This document shows, piece by piece, positions 1-11,323 of a stretch of DNA of 64,000 bases. Positions within the stretch are counted from its first letter, which is position 1, and every line of letters begins with the position of its first letter. The notes under the pieces are model-generated. The model searched no databases. It saw nothing but the letters and a program-made list of their open reading frames with translations, and had not been told where the DNA came from. The DNA lies in contig JACYXH010000812.1 of the NCBI GenBank assembly GCA_026745465.1, forward strand, positions 3,634,454-3,698,453, written 5' to 3'. The translations under genes were made by a program, and so were the position numbers. This DNA comes from Lota lota (lineage: Eukaryota > Chordata > Actinopteri > Gadiformes > Lotidae).

Positions 1-634
1 GTATATGTGTGTGTTTAAAGCATATGTCAGGCGTGTTTACCCCCAAGGTCTGTCTTCAGATTCAGCTGTTCCAGTTGGTATTAAGGATGTTGTGCACAGA
101 TGCAACCTTGACATTTTTCAAATGATTTCCAAACAGTTCATGGAAAGGTGTGTGTGTGTGTGTGCATTTGTCTGCGCGCACGTGTGTGTGCTTGTGTTTG
201 TGCATGTGCGTATGTGGTTATGTGTGTGTGTGTGTGTGTGTGCAGCCATGCGTTGATGTTACAGACTTATCATCTCTTGCAGGAGCATTGATTGAGAACG
301 ATTTGCACTGACCTTTTGCAGAACGTCGATGAAACTGGCAGAGTTCCTGGCAGTGCATTACATAGCGAGGCCTGAGACCGTTACTAGATTATACTCTGCA
401 GTTTCCATTTTGCAAGCAGTCCAATGTCTGCAAAACTCTATCATTGTGTTGCAGCACAGAAATTAATATATAAATGAAAGTTATATTTTTGCAAGGAAAG
501 ACAGCTAGGTGAGGTAAACTGAGGATACTTCATAATGGTTTTGTGTTGCAGGATGTGTGTTGTGTGTGGACACTGTATGCTAGGTGGTTCCTATGCATAG
601 TTATAATGTTCTAATAGAGATCGCTGTGTTTCAG
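1..634. other. Probable last intron of the unidentified gene
   Basis: AT-rich non-coding DNA with an interrupted GT-rich stretch at about 147-242. Its right end is the acceptor used by the 635-1168 exon. No exon recognised. Confidence 0.4.
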
Positions 635-1168
635 GTGGTGGACCACATCGACCGCCTCACAGCCAACATGGACCTTGGCGAGGAGAGCATCGCCATCACC
701 CCTGCCAACGAGCCCGCTGACTCCCACGACCTCCCCCGACCGGTCGACCTTGGCCCCTCCCCGGCGCCCAACCCCAAACTCCCGACTGTCCAGAACCACG
801 TGTTCCTGAGGACTAACGCTCCCTCGCCTGTTCACATGGCGTCCGTGGTCAAGACCAACCGCGTCCCGCCTCCCTCTGGACAGGCCGGGGAGGGGGCGGG
901 GCGGAAGCGGCCGCAGCTGGTCTCCAACGGCCACCTCCCTCATCTGTGCCCGCCCAGATACTCTGACCTGCAGGACCCCTGGCGCCGCGGCCCAGATCCT
1001 GAGGTCGGGAACGGCGCAGAGATGCGATCGCCGGGTCCCAGGACTCAAAAGCCCCCGCCATACCCCCAGAACGGGAGGTGCGGGAAGGGCCCGGTCACCC
1101 CTCCGATCCCTGTGAAGACCCAGACCCCTTACCCTGGGAGACGCAGACAGAACACCAGCATGGTGTGA
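635..1168 (+). CDS. Terminal coding exon of an unidentified gene, proline-rich tail with PDZ-ligand-like end
   Basis: I do not recognise this gene. A polypyrimidine-AG acceptor (AG at 633-634) opens a 177-codon frame that ends in TGA at 1166-1168. Local GC is far higher than in the flanks, as expected of a coding exon. The peptide starts VVDHIDRLTANMDLGEES and becomes rich in Pro, Arg and Gly. It has no cysteine-rich or transmembrane segment and ends NTSMV, which fits a class I PDZ ligand (S/T-X-hydrophobic). This resembles the cytoplasmic tail of a membrane or scaffold protein, but that is inference. Upstream exons must lie left of the window. The frame also continues open upstream to 584, but the acceptor makes 635 the likelier start of the exon. 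Confidence 0.6.
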   Translation: MVDHIDRLTANMDLGEESIAITPANEPADSHDLPRPVDLGPSPAPNPKLPTVQNHVFLRTNAPSPVHMASVVKTNRVPPPSGQAGEGAGRKRPQLVSNGHLPHLCPPRYSDLQDPWRRGPDPEVGNGAEMRSPGPRTQKPPPYPQNGRCGKGPVTPPIPVKTQTPYPGRRRQNTSMV

Positions 1169-1420
1169 CAGAAAGGGCCGGCCGGCCTGGGCCCCCAGGG
1201 GCCTGAAATAAGACCCGGGAACGATGATGGAGATCTGAAATGTACCAGCAAGTGCGAGAACGAATGGTAGGTCGCTTTCTTTGCGATTCCTTCTTTTTTT
1301 TTAATGAGCTTTGGACACTACCGTTGACTTCATGGACTTTTATTAAGGGGTGGAGCCGGAGACGTTCGTCATTCTTTATGGGTGCGTAGGCTGTGCAGGA
1401 AGTCGGATCATGAATAGCGG

Positions 1421-1422
<2 letters not shown>

Positions 1423-1507
<85 letters not shown>
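1423..1507. repeat. (GT)n microsatellite
   Basis: Pure GT dinucleotides over about 85 bp, some 250 bp after the stop of the unidentified gene and so possibly in its 3' UTR. The Cys-Val ORFs across it are artefacts of the repeat. Confidence 0.97.
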
Positions 1508-1509
<2 letters not shown>

Positions 1510-2745
1510 GGTGGTAGACGTTATCTATGTGTCTGCTTTCGTTGTTGTCACATAATTCAGAACAGGAACAAAAACAATCTTAAAGTCGTGTTAACCAAAG
1601 CAGTTCTCTCCCAAGATTAACATAATTTGGAATGGGTGATCAGATAAACATCTGTTGAACTAACTTAATAGAAACTAAAAGTGCAAAGAAGCAAGACCAG
1701 ATCCAAGATGGCTCGAGTCAAGATTGGATTTTCATTATTTGACACAGAGGAGAGGTTATATTTTGTGCCAGATCTGTAGAATTATCACACCATGTCTGAA
1801 CCATGTCTGAATTTATAGTTACTTATTTGATTTTTTTCCTAGGATATTCATGCTATTGTACAAAACACAAGAATAATGTCTCGGATCTTGAGACAGCTCT
1901 ATTCTAGTTAATCTTTGTAAGTACTACCAGACAAACAAAATGTTCTATGAAGTAATTCTAGTCATAATATCTTAATTTTCTTTGAGCAAGTTCAAACACA
2001 TGTGCTACAGTTGCGATTGTGCCTGTTTATGCCTCATGTAATGCCTTAAGTTAACCGAGTATTACTTTTACATGTGTTATCCTCAAGCAATAAGTAGCAA
2101 TGAGTAAATAATAATGAATAACAAACACACTGTTAAAGAACATACTCGAAAATAGATCCACGCTAGCTCAAGAGGCTGCGAGGCAATTTGGGCCACTGCT
2201 GCCCTCTTGTGGGGAGTATGCGAAACTGCAATCTGTTTTTCTGGGGCCGATTCAAGTTGGACAAGAACAATCTGGTTTTAATCATAAAACCCTCTAGCCT
2301 CGTGACAGAGAGGAACGAGGCTAACTGAGTCAATAGTAAAGTTTGTGACGGCATTTTAAACGTGAGCAGTAGTAAAGGGTTTTTACTGCGGCTCCCTTCA
2401 TTGTGAAGCGAAAAGGAGACTGCAGTGACCAAGTAGACATGGCGTCCATTGTGAAATAAATCTTTATTTTTCTGTGTGAAATTGGTCTGCGCTGACATGA
2501 TTGGACGCCCTAGCTTTAATAACACATGCTCCAATACATGAAATTGTAGCGAGCTCCATAGAGCTTAAGGTACAATCTATTACTTTTTCACCTTTCTTTT
2601 TCTCTGTCTCCCTGCTTGGGCTTTGCTCGAAAGTATTTTTGTTTAAAGCAGACATTGTATTGGGAAGCCTTGCATCTTGAATTGGACTATCAGGATTGGT
2701 CACTCTGTTCTCTCTAAAATAGAGTAATGTACTGCAGAGACAAGC
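1508..2745. other. Intergenic, no gene seen
   Basis: AT-rich unique sequence. A minus-strand frame of 123 codons (2163-2534) matches no family I know. One good CTCF-like core, TGCCCTCTTGTGG, lies at 2200-2212. Confidence 0.4.
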
Positions 2746-2757
2746 GTGTGTGTGCGG

Positions 2758-2758
<1 letters not shown>

Positions 2759-2854
<96 letters not shown>

Positions 2855-2868
2855 GGCACAGAGGCACA

Positions 2869-2916
<48 letters not shown>

Positions 2917-2945
2917 CACACACACCCACACATGCACACTCAAAG
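2759..2945. repeat. (CA)n compound microsatellite
   Basis: Two pure CA runs (about 2759-2850 and 2871-2913) joined by a short CAGAGG-type interruption, then degenerate CA to 2945. Confidence 0.97.
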
Positions 2946-3159
2946 ACACATAACTCTCCAGCAACAGAGACAAGCGGTGACAGTAGTGATGGAGATGGTG
3001 TTACAGCAGCAGGTTTACGAGGACAGAGTGACTCACAAGGACACCTCCTCTGTCTGCCTTATCACAGGGATGCCCTTACACTGACCCACCAACCCCTCAC
3101 ACCCATCCACTCACCATTCATACTAAACCACCCATCCAGGTCCACAGGCATCAATAGAA

Positions 3160-3336
3160 CGGTAGAGAGAGACAGCGAGAGAGAGAGATACAGAGACTAA
3201 GAGAGATCCAGAGATAGAAATAAAGAGAGAGAGCAAGAGAGAAAGAGAGAGGGACAGGGAGACAGAGAAATTGAGAGAGATCCAGAGAGAGAGAGAGAGA
3301 GTAAGAGGGCAAGAGAGAGATCCAGAGAGAGAGAGC

Positions 3337-3408
<72 letters not shown>

Positions 3409-3416
3409 GAGAGAGA
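3160..3416. repeat. (GA)n-rich tract
   Basis: Imperfect GAGA with scattered CA, CC and AAA interruptions from 3160, becoming a pure (GA)n array at about 3338-3402. Polypurine on the plus strand. Confidence 0.95.
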
Positions 3417-4035
3417 CAGCCTTGGGGCTTGAATGAATGACATTTATTTATTTCACTAGAGGAACAAGAGTTTACTGGAAGCATGTGCATGCTGAATATA
3501 AATATTTTGTATGTGTGTGTGTGTGTTTTTTTTCATCTTTTTTCTCCCTGTTTCTTGTCCACCAGGACCCTGCCACTAGGAGGCATCTCCCTCTACAACA
3601 ACGATGAGACGGCATGGGGGAGGGGGGAGCAAGACCTTCCACACACAGGGGGAAGCATGAGAGAAGATGAAAAGGAAATGATGGAGAGAGAGAGAAAGAG
3701 AGAGAGAGTTAACCTTCCATCGAGCAAACGTGACCCGCAAGCCTGCATGGGGAGATGCATCCAAAGAGTGGTGGACGTATTGAAAGGTCTCCAAGCTGTC
3801 TCGTGGGTCTCTTATTGGCTGTTGTTCTTTCACCTCTATTGGATGAACTAAATAACGATGGGTCACCATAACCCTCAATCCCTACCACCATCCCCACCAC
3901 CAACACCACCATCACCTCCATCAGCCCAGTACCAAGATAAGACGACAGAGGGAAGATGTACGTATTTAAGACTTAAGATTGATAATGATTCACTCAATCA
4001 TTTATCATTCAGTCTGATGATGCTGTGGAGGGTCT
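3417..4035. other. Intergenic, short open frame only
   Basis: Holds a plus-strand frame at 3483-3851 with no recognisable homology, a short GA run near 3686-3708 and ACC-rich sequence near 3890-3925 that leads into the minisatellite. Confidence 0.35.
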
Positions 4036-5085
4036 CACGACACCACGTCACACGCCACCACGTCACACACCACCACGTCACACACCACGTCACATACCAC
4101 GTCACACACCATGTCACACACCACGTCACACACCACGTCACACACCACGTCACACGACACCACGTCACACACCACCACGTCACACACCACGTCACACACC
4201 ACATCACACACCACGTCACACACCACGTCACACACCACGTCACACACCACGTCACACGACACCACGTCACACACCACCACGTCACACACCACCACGTCAC
4301 ACACCACCACGTCACACACCACGTCACACACCACGTCACACACCACCACGTCACACACCACGTCACACACCACGTCACACACCACCACGTCACACACCAC
4401 CACGTCACACACCACGTCACACACCACGTCACACACCACGTCACACACCACGTCACACACCACGTCACACACCACGTCACACGACACCACGTCACACACC
4501 ACCACGTCACACACCACCACGTCACACACCACGTCACACACCACGTCACACACCACGTCACACACCACGTCACACACCATGTCACACACCACGTCACACA
4601 CCACGTCACACCACCACGTCACACACCACGTCACACACCACCACGTCACACACCACGTCACACACCACGTCACACACCACCACGTCACACACCACCACGT
4701 CACACACCACGTCACACACCACGTCACACACCACGTCACACACCACGTCACACACCACGTCACACACCATGTCACACACCACGTCACACACCACGTCACA
4801 CCACCACGTCACACACCACGTCACACACCACGTCACACACCACGTCACACGCCACCACGTCACACACCACGTCACACACCACCACGTCACACACCACGTC
4901 ACACACCACCACGTCACACGACACCACGTCACACACCACGTCACACCACCACGTCACACACCACGTCACACACCACGTCACACACCACCACGTCACACGA
5001 CACCACGTCACACACCACGTCACAGGACACCACGTCACACGACACCATGTCACACACCACCACGTCACACGACACGTCACACGGC
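4036..5085. repeat. 12-bp minisatellite, unit CCACGTCACACA, about 80 copies
   Basis: The unit is 12 bp. Common variants are 15 bp (an extra ACC, or a GACACC form) and a rarer 13-bp unit (GTCACACCACCAC) near 4606, 4796 and 4936. A C-to-T variant (CCATGTCA) occurs near 4108, 4577, 4767 and 5045. Because 12 and 15 are multiples of three, all frames stay open for long stretches, giving HVTH-, RHTP- and SHTT-type repeats on the plus strand and WCVT/CDVV repeats on the minus strand. The 13-bp units shift the frame, so coding function is unlikely. Each unit carries one CpG and one CCACGTCA (minus strand TGACGTGG), which resembles an ATF6/XBP1 site. Confidence 0.97.
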
Positions 5086-5791
5086 GTAGGCTGCGGCGTC
5101 GTGTGGGGAAATGGAGGATGAGGTCAAAATGGAGGACAGGGAATGTTTTTTACGATTGTCTACTTTGAATCATGTCTGTAATGATCCCAAATCCCCCGTA
5201 TTCACTATTTAGTTGAAGCATATGCTTCAGCTAAGGGCTAGCTTCTCAGATTCCTCTGTGCTTTCTCAGATATTCTACCAATGTTGCTCCCTGACCGCTG
5301 AATGTTACCGCATTTGCAAATTGACTAAATAAAAACCATGCCTGTCCTGAATTAGGTTTCGCATCCGGAGGGGGAAAAATACATATAGGTTAATCTCTCA
5401 GATGGGAGCCATTCAGCCCTATTGGACCCAGCATGGGTCAGTTCCCAACTTCCCATGCATGCCAACGCTCATAGGAACGTTTCACCGCGTTAAGAAGTCT
5501 GTGTTCTGTGACCTCATTCTGCCAGAGAGCTTTGTGTCCCTGACAATCTGTGGCATCATGTTGTCTTGCTTTCACGTTTGGTTTGACACTTTCACATTTT
5601 GATTTGACTTCTGATTCCATCGTGGCGTCATCAAGACAGAGTGACATAGTCTTCTTTGCACTTTGCCGCAATACCTTCCATTATGTATTAGATGATATAT
5701 TCATATATAGGAATTGTTCCCTTCCCAGTACACTGTGACCTAAATATTAACCTTGCTAATATATTTTATGATTTCCTGACCCTGACACACA

Positions 5792-5868
<77 letters not shown>

Positions 5869-7198
5869 TCATGCTCTCTCTCTCTCTCTCTCTCTCTCCT
5901 CCAGCTGTGGACAGACATTTTGATTCATGACCCAGAACAAGTCCTCCTATCCTGTACTTCTGTACTTGGACCTGTGCCATGAAACTTTTGAAGGGCAATC
6001 ACTGTCAATTTTATTTTCTCTCCTTTTTATCCACAGACCAAAGTGTTTCATATTGAGGAGCTGGGTTGATTGAGCGGGCTGTCATTAGACACTCATCATC
6101 TCAAAAAGTTGTGAATGAATGAATGAATGAAAAGTTGAATAAAATTACAAATATGTTTTCACAAGAGCGATGACTTGTGACTACCTCCCTTTCTCTCTTA
6201 ATCCCTTGTTCACTACCTCCCTCCCTCATCTATGCCATTTTTCACTTCCTCCCTCCCTCCCTCTCTTCTTCACTTCCAGCCTACCTCACTCAATCACTTA
6301 ATCCTTCCATCCCTCCCTCCCTGTGTGGATGTGAGATTAAGTAATGTCTAAGTGAGTGTTGGCAAAGGAAAAGCCAGCGGTGAGTGGTTGATAAACACAA
6401 ACAGAAGGTTAAAGATGCAGTCAGGTTCCTCAAGATGACAACGTTTTAGTCCTCATCGTAGTGACCTATCACCGAGCAGAATGTACATACAGAAAGTGGA
6501 CATTCTAAAACTATTATTTGATAAGGGGAGAGGCCATTCACTGAGAATATTCAGTGACTCCAGATAAACAAGTGGTTATTTTCGTCAGAACGTAATGCTC
6601 TTAAGACAATGAGCAGGCCCTTTATCAAAGGCTGTTGTCCATTGTGAGAATATATTTAGCTCACTTGGTATTCCTGTGGAGACACATATATTTAGGTGCA
6701 GATAACGAAAAGCTAAATACATTCTATCCTCAGCTATTCTCCTCACGTGAAACAAAGACAATCTGCATCTCGAAGAAAACATCTGCTGCGATAAGATGAA
6801 GGAAGACCCTCAATCGCTAAGCACCGACCGGCGACTAAACATCAACCAATTGTATCCATCATAACAGATGGCGGGAGCGAGTCCCGTCCGGAGGGAACCA
6901 GACATAATGACTTTGGGTCCAGCCGCAAGACCCAGCAGGGTCCATGCGCTACCATCCACAGTCAAACACTGGTCTGTTTACACGTTGTGTGCATGGGGCC
7001 ATACACGGGGCATGTGCTAGCCAAGCCATGGGGCCATGGAGTCCATCTGGAAGCACACCAGAGTCCCTCTGCTGTGCGATGGGATTTTGACGGTGAAAAC
7101 AACACAAGACAACAAGTCTCTCTGTACAGGCCTCCTTTGGTATTGTGTGTCTCACTTATCCTTCCTCTAAGATTAACACCACATATAAATAGACTAGA
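5086..7198. other. Intergenic, no gene seen
   Basis: Contains the TC array listed separately, a TGAA run at about 6115-6132, CCCTCCCT-rich DNA at 6220-6325 and otherwise unique AT-rich sequence. No exon with credible splice sites and recognisable protein was found. Confidence 0.4.
5786..5900. repeat. (TC)n microsatellite
   Basis: Two TC runs separated by a short CACACACTCATG interruption at about 5861-5874. Confidence 0.96.
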
Positions 7199-7412
7199 CA
7201 CACACACACACACACCCATGCACACAAGCACATACACATACAAATACACACACACACAGTTAATGAGACAACAAGCAAAAGCCCTTTTCAGCCTCTTTCC
7301 CCAAGGAAAAGCCCTTTTCACCCCCCACACCTGAAACCATAACACGTATGTTATGGCGCACACACACAGACACACACACACACACACACACATGCACCCA
7401 CACACACACACC
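7199..7412. repeat. Two (CA)n tracts about 100 bp apart
   Basis: CA-rich at 7199-7258 and 7357-7412. Between them a short direct repeat, AAAAGCCCTTTTCA, occurs twice (about 7277 and 7307). Confidence 0.9.
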
Positions 7413-8219
7413 CTGCCTGTGTTATTATTAACCCCTGGCCCAGGTGTCCTCTCCAGGATGTTCTTTTTCTGGACTGTTTGGATTTCAGAGGGAACGCTGT
7501 CGCATTCTTCCACCGCTGAGGTCTTTGTGTCCCGACCCACCCACCCTCCTTACACAAAAACACTCAGTCAAAATGTGCTGGAATGGTTGTCCTAGGTGGA
7601 AACCACTGGACTGAGTGGAGGCAACATGTTAAGCTGTTGCAGTCACTGTGAATTAAAAGGAAGAGTAATCAATGGTATTCATTATTCTATTAAATATTTT
7701 ATTGTGAATCGGATGTTGGATTTGCCGTACATAAGAGACAAGAAGGTGTTTTGCACTTGTTCTTGAATAATCATTGCGCACAATGCTACTTCAATGAGTT
7801 TGTAAATGAATATGGTCTGGTGACTGAAAAGCAACGTTACCCTGCGAGCCGATATGAGCTCTCTTTCAAAGAAAGGTCGATCAAAATTAACTATAAAAAG
7901 GGTTATGTGAGCGGGGATTTATAAAATCACAAGCTGCTCACCAAGCCTGCTTTCAACTGTAATAAATAAATGAAAATAATGCTAAAAATAAGCACCATAC
8001 CTACTGTGGCTCACTGATCACTTCAAACGAGATGTTTTCTGCAAAAACGTTTCTGGTTTGTGGGGAAATAGAATACCACTGCGTTAGCATTGAGAGAGCA
8101 GAGAATTCATTGGCCAGGTCTTACATTTAAAGTACCACCCAAGTCACACATACCACCCAGCTTGAAGAGGAATAGGAGTGTGCTTTGTTCCCTACAGACA
8201 ATGATGTCCATCTGAAAAA
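7413..8219. other. Intergenic, nothing recognised
   Basis: Unique AT-rich DNA without a supported exon, RNA gene or named repeat. Confidence 0.35.
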
Positions 8220-8228
8220 GGGGGGGGC

Positions 8229-8258
<30 letters not shown>
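8220..8258. repeat. Poly(G) tract
   Basis: About 39 bases of G broken by a single C near the start. Homopolymer length is uncertain in any assembly. The tract could form G-quadruplexes. Confidence 0.95.
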
Positions 8259-8259
<1 letters not shown>

Positions 8260-8534
8260 CGAGTTTACGGTTTATATTTTGATGTGGAGATGCTTGACCT
8301 TTTGCGCAACCGACCAGAAATCCGATCCTTTATCGTGTCTCCTTGTCTAGCCGAACCCAGCACCGTGTCTCTCAATGAAATGACACTACTGCTGAGGAAT
8401 GTCTCTGCTCTCTGCCTAAATCAACCTGCAAAAAACAGATCGTTGAGTGGAGCACGTCTCCCGAGGTGAAGCAGACCCAATGTCCGCCACCCCCTTTCTC
8501 GTGGCCCCATTTACTCGAAATATGACCTGTGAAT

Positions 8535-8538
<4 letters not shown>

Positions 8539-8589
<51 letters not shown>
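8539..8589. repeat. (CA)n microsatellite
   Basis: Pure CA repeat of about 50 bp. Confidence 0.96.
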
Positions 8590-8591
<2 letters not shown>

Positions 8592-9075
8592 TCCGAACCA
8601 GCTATTCTAAACACGAGACTGGGGTTTTCTCGCGTGGCGTATTCATCCGGAAAATGTTTCTGTTTCCCTCATAGCGTTTGAGGTAGGCCGCAGTGACTTG
8701 GCAGAACACCGACATACTATTAACAACGGATTAAAGCTTGATTTCACCTCATCACGACACTAGCCTACCACCGGGGCGCTGAGCTGTTGGTTGTTTGCGG
8801 GGCGATGGCTGTGTGAGATGAGGCGCTGCCCAGAGGAGTTACCAGCTTTACTTAACTTGCAGTTGGCTGCTGCTGACTGTGTTGCTGTGCTTTAGTATTG
8901 CGGCCGACTGAGAGACGTGGCCCAGATGTCTGGGGGAGAGTAGTTTTCTGCATGCCTCACAGCTGAGCAAACAGTCTACCGTCTTCTCTCCAGCATGGCA
9001 TGTTTAAAATGACATGGCGGTCCAAAAAGGAACAGTGGAGCTAGAAGCAGAACCCGCTGAGAGACTGGGCATGCG

Positions 9076-9302
<227 letters not shown>

Positions 9303-9441
9303 TCCTATGTGGAAAAAAAACAGGGCCCCAGATCGGCATGGCACCAGTTCAAGTCCAGTGTTGGACTTTTGATGATATTGACACTATCTACAAATAACAC
9401 CACCACAACATTCCTAGACAATAAAATAAGTGATGTATATG

Positions 9442-9483
9442 TGTGTGTATGCTTGTGTGTGTGTGTGGGGGGGGGGGGGGGGG
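9442..9483. repeat. (GT)n joined to poly(G)
   Basis: A short GT run passes directly into about 16 G. Confidence 0.9.
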
Positions 9484-10235
<752 letters not shown>

Positions 10236-10725
10236 TGGGTGGGACGGCTGGTCTTTATAGTAGAGATGACACAGGAGTACAAGATCCTGCGGCCTGTGTT
10301 TTCACATGTCTTCGTGAGCAAACACACCACAGCCACAGGCCCCTCTTTCTCCAGCATCCCCCCCATCCGGCCAAGTATCTGTCAGGATGCAACGTCACTC
10401 TCAACCACTAGATCCATTATACCTACTGGCTGGAGGGGGTGACAAACTTCCATTCAATCCTACTGGTAAGACATACTTGAGTACTAGGAACCAGTCTTTC
10501 TTTTCTCTGTTCCTCTGTTCCTCCGCTGGTGCATGGAGCTTTGAGAATGCAGGTCATACAGGACCTCCCCGCTGGCCTGGTGTAGGGCCAGCTACACGGG
10601 GATGGAGGGTAGGGAGACGCTGCGTCATTAGTTTGGCTTCTTTATATAATTGGTTGGTGTGCATAAAAGGATTGAGGGAAAATTAAAAAAACTTATCTTG
10701 AAAGATGTACTCAGTCCCGGTTGTG

Positions 10726-10731
10726 TTTATT
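10726..10731 (-). promoter_or_regulatory. Candidate polyadenylation signal of the lysyl oxidase gene
   Basis: Minus-strand AATAAA about 600 bp past the stop codon at 11324. The interval 10732-11323 is AT-rich and free of long repeats, as expected of a 3' UTR. Other AATAAA copies are possible, so this choice is tentative. Confidence 0.4.
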
Positions 10732-11323
10732 GTATTAAATATCAACCCAGCAAAGTAACTTTGAAATTGTAGTCCTTTCAAATTTGAAGTTTTAGAAATA
10801 TAAAACACTTTTACATTACAGTTTTCATTCATACAGGCACACATGTCCAATCCATTGTCAAGCATATAATTGTCAAACCCTTAAAATAACAGAAAACAAA
10901 AATAAATGCAATTTAAGACTAATAAGTGGTTCAATAAAACTGTCATTATAAAATAACTAAAATAACTTTCACTGAAGCAAAAAAACGAAAACAACACAAG
11001 AAATGTTAAGAAAGAACAAACTAATTTAAAGATGTTACTTCTTCAAGTTTCAAGACCAAAGGACATTTAAGATAACATTCTAATGGATTGTGTTAGATCA
11101 GTGTAAATACTATAAAAAGCACCCTATGAACATATGATATATAACTTCATAACATGTACACCGACAATAAAAAATGTATGCTGCGCAATCATTTGTCACA
11201 GGAATGTAGAGAATTATAAATTCATATATGAAAAAGTTATAATGATAAAATGTGGTCATTCTATGTGATGTAGCACCCAGAGAGAGGATGGTTTTAAAGA
11301 CATCCCAAGCGCCGCTTCTGATT

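Noticed and set aside
2464-3200. Cys-Val and Thr-His repeat ORFs here and at other CA/GT arrays
   Set aside because: Translation of dinucleotide microsatellites, with no unique coding sequence.
3483-3851. 122-codon plus-strand ORF
   Set aside because: No recognisable family, low-complexity ERKRERE core from a GA run, and no convincing acceptor-donor pair.
4036-5085. A 10-bp, helix-phased reading of the minisatellite
   Set aside because: Recounting shows a 12-bp unit with 13- and 15-bp variants, so the sites are not in phase with the DNA helix.
3858-5168. Open frames of 250-436 codons on both strands (HVTH, RHTP, SHTT, WCVT repeats)
   Set aside because: They come from the 12/15-bp minisatellite. 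The same DNA is open in several frames and both strands, and 13-bp units shift the frame without consequence.
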